From the NCBI GenBank assembly GCA_026075535.2, contig AP026549.1:3038001-3102000 (forward strand): 64,000 nt of DNA. The letters run 5' to 3'. This DNA comes from Tricholoma matsutake. Taxonomy: Eukaryota; Basidiomycota; Agaricomycetes; Agaricales; Tricholomataceae. Below the pieces are notes generated by a model. That model searched no databases and was not told the DNA's origin. It worked only from the letters and a program-made list of their open reading frames with translations. The position numbers and the translations under genes were made by a program. Position 1 is the stretch's first letter; every line of letters starts with the position of its first letter. Of this stretch, positions 12,263-24,478 are shown piece after piece.

Positions 12263-14040
12263 TTTGTCAGTTGCAGTGCATGGTGTAAAGCTGAAGAATG
12301 GGAGCACATATATGCACTGATCCCTGCTTTTGTTCATGAGAATGTCTTGTTTCAGCTGGTAAACAACAAGTGTATCACTACTGCAGATGTGGATAAGTAT
12401 GAAGTGGGCTGTTTTACCTTTATACACCCTCGCCATGGCAAACAATGTTTCTGTAGTCAGTAATCTGTGTTTCAGTCTTTTAATGATAAGAATACTTATT
12501 TGTGTTCACCCTTCAAAATTGAACAGAACATACCCACTTCTGCAATGGAATTTCAGTCTCTCCTTGCATTGTTTGTCATGCATGTCCAGTTCAAAAAATT
12601 GTGTATACATCGAAGGATGCCCTCAAACCAAAAGTTGTCATCATTTTCAAAGGTTGCCATTCACACCCACCCTGGCCTGAAGAGAAGCCAACAAAAGAGG
12701 CAATGGAAGATCTTAAGTGATGCCTAAATGGATTTGGGATACTTGGCACTACAGCAGCAAAAGTTGATAATGGTGAGCCTCCAAGTACTCAGTACTAGTA
12801 GGCATTAGTCAACAGTCAAACTGAATCTTGGATACCTAGCTCAGACCCATAGCAATCCTCGGGTTGACACTCAGTGAAAAGTACCATGTGTTCTGAAACA
12901 AGAAGGTTTTACATGAGAAAGTCCAGGAAAAAAAGGAGGAGACAGTTTCAGCGGGATACATGTGGCAAGGTGCGCAGCTTGTACACTTGAAATTATTGTG
13001 ATACTTATGAGTCACTAAAAAGGTATTGTTGATTTACATAAGCAGGATCAGAAGCTCTTGCCTGATCAGTGATACATGTGGCATATCTGAATGGAAGGAG
13101 GTATTAATCTTGCCATGACGATGAATCCAACACTTGCTGCGTTGATCCACAAAGCCCTCTACTTAGTTGGTGATTTGAACATGAGTCCATTCTTTTTACA
13201 GATGTGTTTGCATACTGAATTATATATGCACTTGGGCTGGATCAGGTGTTACCATGGCTTAAATTTATTGTAATTCTGCAATGCACAAAGTATTCAACTA
13301 TGTATTTGAAGCTCTTTTCACCTCCATTGAAAAGGCTACTGGGCACAAAGTCAAATTCAAAGTGTTTGATCCTTCTGGAAATGTATTTGCAATCATTCTT
13401 GACATGGAAGCTACTCAAGTTGAAGGTCTTGGTGATGCCCTCATCCAACTTCAGTTCAATGACCCAACCAAAAGTGGGATCACTGAGAGCGATTCCCAAG
13501 TATTGGTCCATTTTTGATCAAGCTGTGTACACAACATTTTGACTGGTGAGTAGTAGTAAGCAAAATTAAGCCCAGACACAGAGGTTTACTCATGATACAG
13601 AAGCATGGAAGGACTGGTGGGAGCTGTGGGTGTTGAAACCATGAAATATCTCAATAAGTTTTGTGCACTTTCTTCACCAAGCAACATCAAGGCATGGCAT
13701 AAATTCTGTGTGACACATCCCAACAAGAAGCTGCAAAGTCCATAACACCAGATTCACAATATCATGCTAAACACAGGAATTCTAGCTCTTATCTTGAACA
13801 GACTGGTACACACATAAGATCAGCTACTCATGGTTACTTCCAGGTTTCAACAAAACCCTCTCACACATGCCAAATGACTTCTGGGATACCACCCCCAACC
13901 ATACGAATCTTGTAGAAACTGCACATGCTACTGATATCAATCTTCAGCCACTGGAAGCAATTATGCAGTACATACTTCTTCAAATTCAGGGAGACATTAC
14001 TCAAACAGCCTCAGGGCCTGGATCTTGGATGCTCGAGTAG
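12263..14040 (+). pseudogene. Decayed agaric multicopy protein gene between the inverted arms
   Basis: Scattered frames carry pieces of a protein I recall as highly multicopy in agaricomycetes and probably transposon-linked. The best piece, 13281-13517, includes EATQVEGLGDAL and FKVFDPSGNVFA. Later pieces read NKFCALSSPSNIKAWHKF (about 13660) and PNHTNLVETAHAT (about 13890); an earlier piece reads HPRHGKQCF (about 12435). Frames change often and stops are many, so it cannot make a full protein. Its position between 1-kb inverted arms suggests that the whole 11.2-17.2 kb block is, or was, one mobile element. Function is not established. Confidence 0.6.
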
Positions 14041-14778
14041 CAGCATCAATTGTAGCTGCAGGGGACACATGCATCTTTTGAAATCCTAATAACAGTGAGG
14101 TAACACAGCTTACCAAACTAGTCACCTGCCAACATCATAATGCACATTGGTGGACAATTCACAATACCATCACAACAATACTGAGGAAGTCTGAGAGGAT
14201 CTTGCCACAAGTTCACAGGTCCAAAAGGAGCTCAAAGCTAAGCTTAAGGATCTGACAGGTAAGAAGAAGAAGGCAGGCTGTACACTAAGACACAACTGAG
14301 TAGCAATGCAGAAGTTCGATGGTATTGAGATACTGCACATTCATGGCTTGAAAGTCTCACAGTCAACTGAGTCAGGTAGGAATAAGCTTTTACAATGGTA
14401 CATTAGTGATTGATCATTCACCTAGGAAACACTGTTTCTGCTGCTAATGCCCAGCCAGCAGATTATGAGCTCAGATGGGAAACTGACAATTGGAACAATA
14501 AACTGCAACACCCACTGACTCGGACTAGATCACAACCTCCACCTCCAGGGCACCAAGCTTCACCTACAAGCACTGTACCAAGTCATTATACAGTTCCTTC
14601 CAATGCTCTGCCTTGAACAATTCTTTGGCTAGCCATGCAGATAGGCCCTTCAAGCTCAAGTTCAACAAACTATGCTCTCAACACCACTGAGCCTGAGTAC
14701 TATGCACAAGAAGAACACACTGACATTTGGAATTTCCCCACAGTGACAGAGGAACCATTTCTCCATCCTGGGCATACT

Positions 14779-15945
14779 TAGTGTTTAAAAGTCTGGTCCG
14801 GTCCGGTTTTTTTGACCACAACAGGGGCAACCGTGGACCGGACTGGTTGCTTACATGCTCAAAATCAAGGCAACCGAAGACCGGACTGGGGTAAACTGGT
14901 TCTACTCGGTTGCCTCACGGTTGCCAAACCGGTTTAAAACCAGTCCATACATAGACTGGTCCTGACCAGTTCACAACTGGTCAGGACCGACTATTTGTAT
15001 ACTAATATACATGTCTCGAAGTAACATATTTCAATAACTAGTAGTAGTAATAGAAGTAAACACTACTGACAAAATCATAAATGAATGGCTAGACCATGTG
15101 GCTAGTGCTTTGGGGTGTGTGTATATATCATATATATAGTGTCTATTCAAAGTTTACAAAAGGATCGGTTGAGCCATTATTGAATTACAGTACTATGGAG
15201 TTCTGAGAGGAATGAGGAGGAAGGGTTGCTTACCATAAATGAATGACTTCACCGTTCAACTAGCTATTTGGGGAGAATATATATATACTATATATTGTGT
15301 CTAATCCAAGTTTACGAAAGGATCGGTTGAGCCATTATTGAATTACAGTACTATGTAGTTCTGAGAGGAATGAGGAGGAAGGGTTGCTTACCATAAATGT
15401 ATTACTGCACCGTTTGACTAGCGCTTTAGGGAGAACATATATATACTATATGTTGTGTATAATCCAAGTTTACGAAAGAATCGGGTGAGCCGTTATTTAA
15501 TTACAGTGCTACGGAGTTTTGAGAGGAATGAGGAGGAAGGGTGTTTACCATGAATGAACCACTGCACCATTCAACTAGTGCATTTGGGTGGATGTAGATA
15601 TACTCTATACAGTGTGGAATCCTGGTTTATGGACATAGCTGTTAAGGCATTACAATCCTACAATAACTTATTTGGTCACTCAGTGCCAGCACTCAGATTA
15701 CTTGTATCAAATATAATCTATTGATCACTTACCTTAGCAGCACATCAAATTATGATCAAAGACTGGTTGCAACTGGTTGCAACCAGTCTTTACCCAGTCC
15801 ATAATTATTTGAAAAACTACACAACCGGCAACCGGACCAGTCCACAACCACTGCTGCAGAACCTATGAGACAGACTGGACCGTGGTTGGGTCCGGTTCGG
15901 TTGCTGGTTTTTTTTCGGTCCATACAACTGGACTTTCAAACACTA
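14779..15945. mobile_element. hAT-like miniature element 1 (1167 bp)
   Basis: It begins TAGTGTTT and ends AAACACTA, with longer imperfect terminal inverted repeats rich in GGTCCGG/CCGGACC-type motifs. It is flanked by perfect 8-bp direct repeats GGCATACT (14771-14778 and 15946-15953). Arm A of the inverted repeat holds the empty site with a single GGCATACT. The 8-bp duplication and TA(G)TG ends fit the hAT superfamily. No transposase is encoded, so it must be mobilised in trans. An internal 158-bp tandem repeat fills its centre. Confidence 0.9.
15080..15610. repeat. 158-bp tandem repeat, about 3.3 copies, inside element 1
   Basis: A landmark beginning GATCGG(T/G)T recurs at 15163, 15321 and 15479 (period 158 bp). 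Each unit contains an alternating AT stretch, the block GAGAGGAATGAGGAGGAAGG, and TTACCAT. Divergence is mainly by transitions. Confidence 0.9.
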
Positions 15946-16171
15946 GGCATACTTTGCCTCCCATAGATCTTGATCTGCTGAATGTGCACTTGGAGGAAAT
16001 GTTCCTGTCAACTTCTTAGATAACATTAGTCAGTATCAACTTGAACTTGCCATATTTCATTTATCACAGTGAACAGTGGCAGTCATACCCTGTACAGGCT
16101 TACATATACATATACATAGCTGTTGGCAAGTAAGTCTCGAGAGAGAGAGTCACACTAAGAGGTGAGGTGAC

Positions 16172-16967
16172 TAGTGTTTAAAGGTCTGGTCTATAGGACA
16201 GAAAAAAGACTGTTAACCAAACCTAACTGGACAGATATTAACTGGACCAGTGGTTACAGTTAAGGGCTGGTCTTTAGCAGTTAAGGTAAAGGTCTTTCAA
16301 ATTTGAAAAACATTGTTAACTGCAAAAAGACCGGTTTCAATTGGTTAAGACTGGTTATTGATCACATGAGCCATCTCATATAATTGCCCTGCTTATTACC
16401 TTAAATTCGGCCCTTGGTACATCCAAAACAGTCAAGAACTGAGAAAGGTATGAACAAATACATTTTGATACCATTATATTTTTGTGATCAGCATAACATT
16501 GATTGTACTGCTTATAAGTTGTGCTACAAAATGTGGGGTACAGTTAGACATCATCCATGACATCAAAATAACACACATAAACATCTGTACACTGTATATT
16601 TCATTCATTTAACAGCCCTGACAAGTTGTAACTACATACTGCAAACTGCAACCACAAACTGCAAACTAATACACTGCACTTTTGTTTTGGCCAAATCTCA
16701 GTTAAATTTTGATGGAATTTCTTAAAAATTGGATCAAACAGTGAAGAATTACAATGTCTATTTTTCAGCCTAACAGTTAAATGTTTTGGGTAATATTCGT
16801 TGAGATACATATAGGTTGTATAGTATGACAAATTTCATGACAAAAAACTGGTCTTAGTCAGTCCAGTTAGGTCCTCCCAATATCTGGGTCAGTCCTAGAC
16901 CAGTTATGGTTATGGTCTACCCATTTTAGGGTCAAAAAATCGAACCTAACCTAACCTTAAAACACCA
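16172..16967. mobile_element. hAT-like miniature element 2 (796 bp)
   Basis: It starts TAGTGTTTAAAGGTCTGG and ends TTAAAACACCA, so the last TIR bases are slightly decayed. Perfect 8-bp duplications GAGGTGAC lie at 16164-16171 and 16968-16975, and arm A has the uninterrupted site with one copy. It is more AT-rich than its relatives and non-coding. Confidence 0.85.
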
Positions 16968-17216
16968 GAGGTGACACCGCTGTTGCACTGCAACAATGAC
17001 TCACCATGTTATATCATCAACATTGCACAACAGCAGATAGCAGCATGTGCACAAGCTGTGCCAGTAGTTATTCAAGTAAGAAATAGTGATACAGTGGAAG
17101 GTGCAATAAAGCACAGCAGCTATTCAACTATGGATAGTGATTCAACCGATGTAAAATGAGTCTCGGATCTCTGGTCCAAATAATCAGATAGCTGAATCTT
17201 ACTAAAATTAATAGTT

Positions 17217-17691
17217 CTCATACTTAACTTGTTACTTATGATCTGAGCCAGCTATGGTTTTCAGTGAAATAGACCACCACTTCCACCATTTTTAGGGTGA
17301 AACTCACAGTATGCCTCAAAAAAACATGTGCTGATTGAATGCAAATTGTTATGAGCCCATCTCAGCTGTTTTGCACTTATTGCAGGACCTGCAGTGGTGT
17401 GCACTGAAATCAATGTATTCTTATTCTATTTTTACTGATCTAACAACCATGATCCATTGGAACACATGCTCTTCTGTTCTCATGAGTTCTCACAATCACT
17501 CTAGACAGCCGCTGCACACATATGTTTTTTTCCAAAGCAATGTTCACTGCAGGGGGATGCGCATCGATGCGCCGTTTCAAATCTGTCAGCACCCTGGCAC
17601 TGGCAATGTCTGGTAAATCATCAGTACTAAGTACTAATTCATAGCTTATGCATATGTTATCTAGACTCAATGATCCCTGTGCACATAAACT
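17217..17691. other. Intergenic stretch before the copia element
   Basis: No recognisable gene. The last five bases, AAACT (17687-17691), form the left target duplication of the copia element. Confidence 0.5.
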
Positions 17692-17814
17692 TGTTGGGAC
17701 TGGCAACCTGAGTCCAGTCTGAGATTCTAATAATAGTATTGTATGTAGGTCATACACATAGAATACAGAATGTCTGAGACTCATTCTTGCCTCTTACCAT
17801 CATCAATTCTAATA
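17692..17814 (+). repeat. 5' LTR of the copia element
   Basis: 123 bp. It contains no CpG at all. It differs from the 3' LTR at seven positions, each being CpG in the 3' copy and TpG or CpA here. It is followed by GGTTATGGGCCC, which may be the primer-binding site. Confidence 0.93.
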
Positions 17815-20800
17815 GGTTATGGGCCCTGGCTCTACTTTCTAAACCTCTGAAGTACTATCACTATGGCTCAACAGCAACAGCAACAGGGAGATGACATTTT
17901 CTCTGAAAGGGGAAATCGGTGCTCACCATTGCCAACTGCTTCTCTATTTCATGCATGCAATGACATCACTGTTGACTTGATTTGAACAAAAGAATATTCT
18001 AACATCAACAAGATTGCCAATTGCAACCATTTAACCAATGAGAACTGGCATGAGTGGAAAGACCAGATGAAATGTGTGTTCACTAACTGTGACATCACTG
18101 GATATGTTATGGGTGCAGTTAGCAGGCTTAATGAGAGCGATGATCCTGTAGGAGCGTGTAACTGGGATAAAAATGACAGCTGGGCACAGCAAGTCATTAT
18201 CCATAATGTTACCTCCTCGCAGATGAATCATGTTGGCTCGAGAACTTCTGCTGAAGCTATGTACTCAGCTCTCATGGTCACTCATGAGAATAAAGCTCAT
18301 CAAACGGTTAACTACATTCAATGCCTGTTATATGAGACGAAAGAGAAGGACTCAGATGACCTTCCGAGGCACCCCGACATTTTGAAATCTTACCATGACC
18401 ATATCAATAAATTCCCCAATGCTGAATTTCATGTCTCTGATATGTGTTTCAAATCTATTATCTCGGCATCCTTACCTTCCACATGGCAGACCTTTGTTGA
18501 ACCTTACAATGGGAATGCAAACAACCCTAACAACCCTGATCCGAAGTGGTGTATGTCCTCAGATGCCCTCATTGGTCTTTTACAGGAAGAGTATAAGATA
18601 TGGGTCAACCGAGCTAATAATGGGAATAATAATGGGTTGAATGGGAGTGTAAACCTGGTGCAAACCCAGAAGACTCCTGGAACCAGTAAATCCCTTGAGG
18701 CTCGACTTTTCAACTGCAAATCACATACTCACTCATATTGTGACCATTGCAAGCATCCTGGACATTGGACCAGCAAATGCCATAAATTTGAGGGGAATAG
18801 ATGTCGCAACTGTGGGAAAATTGGCCATCAAGCTAAGGACTGTTGGTCAGAAAAGAAGAATAAGAAGAATGGTGGAAAAGGAAAAGGAATGGAGGAATCA
18901 AATTTAGGGGAAGAAGAAATTGCTTTTACAATGGATGAAGAATGCTACAATTTTGATATGTTCAAAGAATGTAATGCTGAGGGAATTGATGAGCACTTGG
19001 TCCTCTACAATTGGTTGGCTGACACTGCAACTACTTTACACATAACTCATCAATGTGAAGCCTTCACCTCCTATACTCCTTTGGGAAAGGGTTCTGTAAC
19101 AGGAGTAGGTGGTAACCAAGCAGCTATAGCTGGCCAAGGAACTGTTGAACTTGTTTCAACATGCAATGGTCAGAAATTTAATCTCCTTTTGCAAAATGTT
19201 CTACATGTGCCTGGAACACGAAACAATCTTATTTCATTGGGGTGATGGGATGCAGCTGGTGGATGTTACATTGGGGGAAAGGGAAAAATTACCCTTATCA
19301 CTCAAAATGGGTGACATGTTGCCCAAGGAACCAAAATTGACAACAACTTATACAAGATGCAATTAACTATGCAAAAACCTCATTCACATTCATCCATGAG
19401 TTGGGCTGCACCATTAACATTCATTGGATATGAACTGGCCCTTAGCTGGGAAACATGGCATTGATGTTTTGGGCATGTAGCATACTCTGGGTTATGGAAG
19501 CTCCTAGATAAGAAACTGGTTGATGGTTTTAATGTTGATAAATGTACACCAACGCCAGACTGTGTTGCATGTACTGAAGCTAAACAACATGTCAAGCCAT
19601 TTCCCAAGGTGTCAAACAGGAACACAAACCCTGGAGAACTCACACACATTGACTTATGGGGGAAATATGCTGTCCAATCAATCAATAACAATCAGTATTA
19701 TCTGCTTATGGTTGACAATGCAAAACGGTATGCAACTGTGGAGTGTATAAAGGAAAAGTTGGACACAGGACAAGGAGTCATTAATTATCTCACTTACCTA
19801 ATAGTGCAAGGTCAAACTCCAAAGGCAATTCAGATTGATTGTGGCAGAGAATTTGTTAACAAGAATCTGGAGATGTGGTGTAAAGAATATGGTATAGAAA
19901 TCCATTTGACTGCACCATACTCACCTTCTCAGAATGGTGTCATGGAACAAATGAATCAAACACTTGTTGAACTCAGCCACACGATGCTAGATGCCAATGA
20001 TCTCCCAGAATTTCTCTGGGAGTATGCAGTGCTACATGCTGCTTACCTATGGAACTGCTCATACACAAAGCATCTCCCCAATTCAACACCATATCAAGGC
20101 TGGTTTGATGCAAAACCAAACATCACACATCTGCGTGAATTTGGAGCTCCCATCTGGATCCTTTTACAAGGACAGAAAGAGCAATGGAAAATGTTATCAA
20201 AATCAAAATGCCAAGTTTACATTGGCTATGATGATGGCGCATGGGCTGTAAAATATTATAACACCAAAACACACAAAATTCTCATCTCTCATAACTTCCA
20301 TCACATTAACCCTCCAGATGATCCTATACCTCCTGAGCCTATCATAATTACCCCTGATGTGCCACGTGAGGGGGAGACTGCAGGTAGCATGCCGCCAATC
20401 GGTGTAATAGGTTCTGATAATACAACTCAAAGCCTCAAATCTAATTGGAAACAAAAATGGAATGAAGGAGAGGGAAACATTGATATTAATGAATTGTGGA
20501 AGATGCATGGAATTTGTACCAATTATCAACATCTTCATGACCCTTTTCCAGATGAGGAGGAAGAGGAAACCTTCCTGACAATCAAAGAGGTATATGCAAT
20601 CATTGCTGGTGATGAGCTTACCAATCTGAAAGAAGTGAAAGACTCCCCAGACTGGCCTGAATGGGAATGAGCCATGCACAAACAATTGGACCTACTGAAA
20701 GAGATGGGTACTTGGGAAAAGGTGCAGAAACCTCTTGATGCAGTACCAATCACGAATAAATGGGTATTCATCAAGAAATGGAATAAGGCTGGGGAAGTGG

Positions 20801-21139
20801 TGAGACACAAAGCCAGATTGGTAGCAAATAGTGTTCGAAGGTCCAGTTCAGTCTGGTTTTTTGACCCCCAAGAGGGGCAACCATGGACTGCAACCAGTCC
20901 AAATGGTTGCCCTAATTGGAAGGACCACAACTGAACTGACTAGGACCAGTCGTAGTCAGTTTGGTTGCTCTCAAAAAACCAATTGGAACCCGTTTTTCCA
21001 GCATTTTTTGATATATCATTACAGTTACTATATTTTAAATACAACTAATTACAATGCACCCTGTGAGCAGGTGCTCACAGCAGTGAGGAGTCATTCAGAG
21101 AGAAAAAAAAGAAAAAAGACAAAAAAGAAAAAGAAAAAG

Positions 21140-21900
21140 TAAAAAATGACCCCACTCCCACATTGGCAACGAGGGTAGGGTGGTGCTGTCATGTCGTCCC
21201 CTGCATTCAGCATCGCCTTCCTGCATTTGGTGTTGTGGTCCTGCATTCAGCGTTGTTGTCCTGCATTTGGTGTTGTTGTCCTGCATTTGGCATTGTGGTC
21301 CTGCATTTGGCATTGTCATCCCCCACATTCATTGTCATTGTCCCTGCATTATATGTTGCCCCTGCTTCTTTGTGTCACCTTGCCCCGCTGTGATGCTGCA
21401 TCATTGTCCCTGGTATTTGTTCTTCATCATCGCCCCCATTGTCCCCACTGTCTGTCATCCCCTCCATTCTCCATCCCTGTCACTCATTGTACCTGCCATT
21501 CACCATCATCTTCATGTTGTTGTTTGATGTCCCCCTGTTCCACTATTGTCAGCACCTCCATCTCCCCCCACAAGCAGTGGCTCACAGGCAGGTGGCACCC
21601 ATTGCTGCCCTGCAAGCAGAGGCTTGCAGTGGCGGTGTTGGGTGTGGTCATCATGGTCCAGAAGGAGCCCAATGCCGCCCTGCAAGCAGTGGCTCACAGC
21701 AGTGGCAAAGGTGTTGTTTGGTCATTATCAAAATGAAAAGTACCTAAAAAAAAAGAAAAAACTTTTAGTTAGTTAGTTAATTAGTAAAAGAAAGGAATCA
21801 ACAATAAAACAATGTACCCTAGGACCCAAATGACCCTTGTTCATCATTTGGGCTGTCTACTTTGTGTTCGTTCAGTTGTTGTGGTCATTTTCATGGAAAT
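21140..21900 (-). pseudogene. Reiterated exon-like gene remnant in hAT-like element 3
   Basis: Read on the minus strand, an exon ends with the peptide SPND (about 21845) and abuts an intron-like segment 21817-21744 (GTACAT donor, ACTAAC repeats, long pyrimidine run, TTTTAG). The following exon holds cysteine-containing repeats such as TASLCLQGSNG (about 21610) and ends near a segment that can be read PRCQCGSGV (about 21165). The hairpin at 21815-21850 (CCCAAATGA/TCATTTGGG) is the DNA form of the exon end. Stops interrupt it. I do not recognise the protein. Confidence 0.45.
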
Positions 21901-22002
21901 GGTGTGGTTGGTGTTGTTGTTGTGGTCGTGGGAAGTCAGCTGGGAAAGTGGTGCCACATTTGTTTTTGGTGAACAAATGTGATCACATGGTCTGTGCATG
22001 GC

Positions 22003-22065
22003 CACAGGGTATAAAAGCACTCACCAAACAACTGTTTTTCCCCCAGGCTTGTCCCACTGAACGGA
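22003..22065. promoter_or_regulatory. Conserved TATA-containing block in element 3
   Basis: CCACAGGGTATAAAAGCAC at 22003-22020 sits in a block shared with element 4 (TATATAAG at 25839-25846), including an upstream CACATGGTCTGTGCATGGCC segment and a downstream GTCCCACTGA. It may be a promoter; which strand it serves is unclear. Confidence 0.4.
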
Positions 22066-23077
22066 AATATAGTATAAATAGTATTATTTAGTACATTTAT
22101 TAGTTCTTATTTCTTCTTTCTATGTCAATATAAACTACCTATGTAGAATATTATACATACTGTAAAAAACTGGTTGCAGCCAATTGCGACTGGTTTTATA
22201 ATGGTCTTTAAATATTTTTGAAGTAAGGCAACCAGCAACCCAACTGTCTGCAAAAGTGAGCAACCGCAACCGATGGTCCAGTTGCAATCGGTTGGGTTTG
22301 GTTCAGTTTTGGTCATTTTTTCAGTCCAACCAACTGGACCTTCAAACACTAGTAGCAAAAGGATGTGCACAATGTCCTGGACATGTTTACATGGAGACCT
22401 TTTCACCAGTTGTCAGGATGGACACTCTATGTGCAATACTAGCCCTTGTAGCTGAAAAAGGACTTAAAATGCAACAGATGGATGTCAAGGGTGCATACCT
22501 AAATGGTACTCTGCAAGAGACTATTTATATGTGACAACCCAAAGGATGTGAAGATGGAACAGGCCAAGTGTGTAGGCTGATCAAGCCACTTTATGGCTTA
22601 AAGCAAGCAGGACACGAGTGGAATAACGAACTTGATGAAAAACTCAAGATTCATGATTACAAACACTTATTCGCTGATCCATGCACCTATATTCAATGTG
22701 AAGTTGGAAACTTTGGGATATTGACTGTCTGGGTGGATGACTCCTTACTCTTTGCTTCTTCAGATTCTATGATGGACCATATGAAAGATATGCTCCACTC
22801 TGAATGGGAAGTTACAGACCTAGGAGAACCCAGCAAAATTGTCGGCATTGAAGTTACACATTCTGACAATTCCATATCAATCTCTCAGGAGAGATACACA
22901 GAAAATGTTCTTTGAAAAGAAGGAATGAGCGAAGGTAACCCTGTTCGCATGCCTATGGATCCACATATTCACCTGGTGCCAAATCCAGATGATAATGAAC
23001 AGAATCGAAGCAATTCCTTTGCAAAATTACTCAGGTGTCTGCAGTTTATAGCAAACTCCACGAGACCGGATATTAGC

Positions 23078-23813
23078 TGTTGAAATTAACCCTGAGATAC
23101 ATGCTGCATACATGAGGCAATACATGCAGCATACACATGTTACTGCGCTTACTGTGCATACATGTGGTAAACACATTCCCGAGTCATGTGACATCCTTAT
23201 TATTATGTCTATGCCTGGCTCCCGAGATGAGACAAGGAGGGGAGAGGAGAGAGACTCTGGGAGAGATCGCAGGGCTCAGGTCTTGAAGGCACAAGTCTGT
23301 GAGGTTTGCGAGCAAATAAATGTATTTGGTCGCCCAAGCTCTTTTACACAGACTCTGTGATGGGAGGCTGAACTCAAGCCAGCACAGGCGAGTGTACAAT
23401 ACATGAGTATAGTGCCAAAGAGAGAGAACAAGAAAGAAAAACAGAAAAGAGGGGTAAGGGATATGAGGGGTGGGAGAAAGAAGAAATCTCGAGTCCAAAG
23501 GACTAACAAGCTCTATGTGAGTAATGGGGAAAGAAGCAGGACATGGAAATGAGACATGGGGAGGAATCTAAATAGGCATATCATGAAAGAGATGTATGAA
23601 AAGGAAGATAAAGATCAGGTAAGATCAATTGCTTGCATAGACCTCGGTCAAATGTTTTTGACTGGTTCATATACAAGGAGAACCTGTACCATAGTAGGAA
23701 TACAGTGTTCTTACCTTTGCTAACCCTAGCTGTAAGTCTAAACTAAACCCCAGGTAGGTTGTAAGGAATGTGTTGTCTCTTCCACTGTGCAGCATATATA
23801 GTCTGCTCCAACA
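23078..23813. repeat. Solo LTR (736 bp) inside copia RT
   Basis: It starts TGTTGAAATTAACCC and ends CTGCTCCAACA, i.e. TGTTG...CAACA ends. It is flanked by the perfect 5-bp duplication TTAGC (23073-23077, 23814-23818). Removal rejoins copia codons RPDIS and YAVNRLAAYT. No internal element sequence remains, so it is a solo LTR left by LTR-LTR recombination, of a family not otherwise recognised in this window. Confidence 0.9.
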
Positions 23814-24478
23814 TTAGCTATGCAGTGAATAGACTTGCTGCCTACACCGCTGATGACTCTTGGTGATACTCGACACTGAGTTTAACACCAATAAAACACA
23901 AACTCTACAACTGCAGGTGCATTCTAATTGCGAAGGTTCAGCTAGAGGGTCTCAGTTTGTCCTTCGAAATACAACAGAACCTGATATGAGAATAATAGTG
24001 ATAGTCAAGAAGACACAGTGATGTGGAACAGTGCGGAAAGCAAACATGGATGCAAAAGATTTAATAATATGAAGGCGCAGTACAATGATATGATAAGTGC
24101 AACCGAAATGCGCAACATGATACGATAATGCACAATAAGACGAAGGCGCAATGCAGCAATATGAGAGCGGGATGATGTAGAACTTCAAAAATGAGCACTA
24201 TGCAAGAGGGAGTGGGAATGAGGTTAATGTCTGGTTCTCCCCCTTTAGGCACTATTTTACAAGACTGTTTTATGCTACGAAAATTAAAGTAAAAGGAGTT
24301 AGATGAAAAAGTGCAAACTCTCAGATTGCAAGTTCCACCCATAAAAACAATTGCCTTGATAAGAAGATAAAAGAGGACAAATGAATATAATGTCAGATCA
24401 CAAATGGTTACCATATTTGGTGCACCTTCATTGATGTGCTTCGGGCTTCTTGGAGTTCATGTGAATGATAGCGCTATG

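Larger units (their letters stand above)
14306..17216 (-). repeat. Arm B of the large inverted repeat, split by two insertions
   Basis: Reverse complement of arm A, interrupted at 14779-15945 and 16172-16967 by hAT-like elements. Removing each insertion and one copy of its 8-bp duplication restores the arm A order exactly at those points (GGCATACT and GAGGTGAC). It has about 40 bp near 16060 that arm A lacks. Confidence 0.8.
20829..22351. mobile_element. hAT-like element 3 (1523 bp) inside copia RT
   Basis: It starts TAGTGTTCGAAGGTCCAG and ends GGACCTTCAAACACTA. Perfect 8-bp duplications GTAGCAAA lie at 20821-20828 and 22352-22359. Removing the element and one duplication restores the RT frame (HKARLVA followed by KGCAQ), which fixes its borders. 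Nearly all its CpGs have decayed to TpG or CpA compared with element 4. It contains a minus-strand, intron-bearing repeated-exon unit and a TATA-containing block shared with element 4. Confidence 0.92.

Noticed and set aside
14306..17216. Inverted repeat as an assembly artefact
   Set aside because: The arms differ by many substitutions, by indels and by two dated insertions, so they are distinct sequences.
21163..21736. Cysteine/histidine-rich plus-strand open frames in hAT-like element 3
   Set aside because: They are the complement of the repeated-exon cassette and of G/C-rich short repeats; no start context or family motif.
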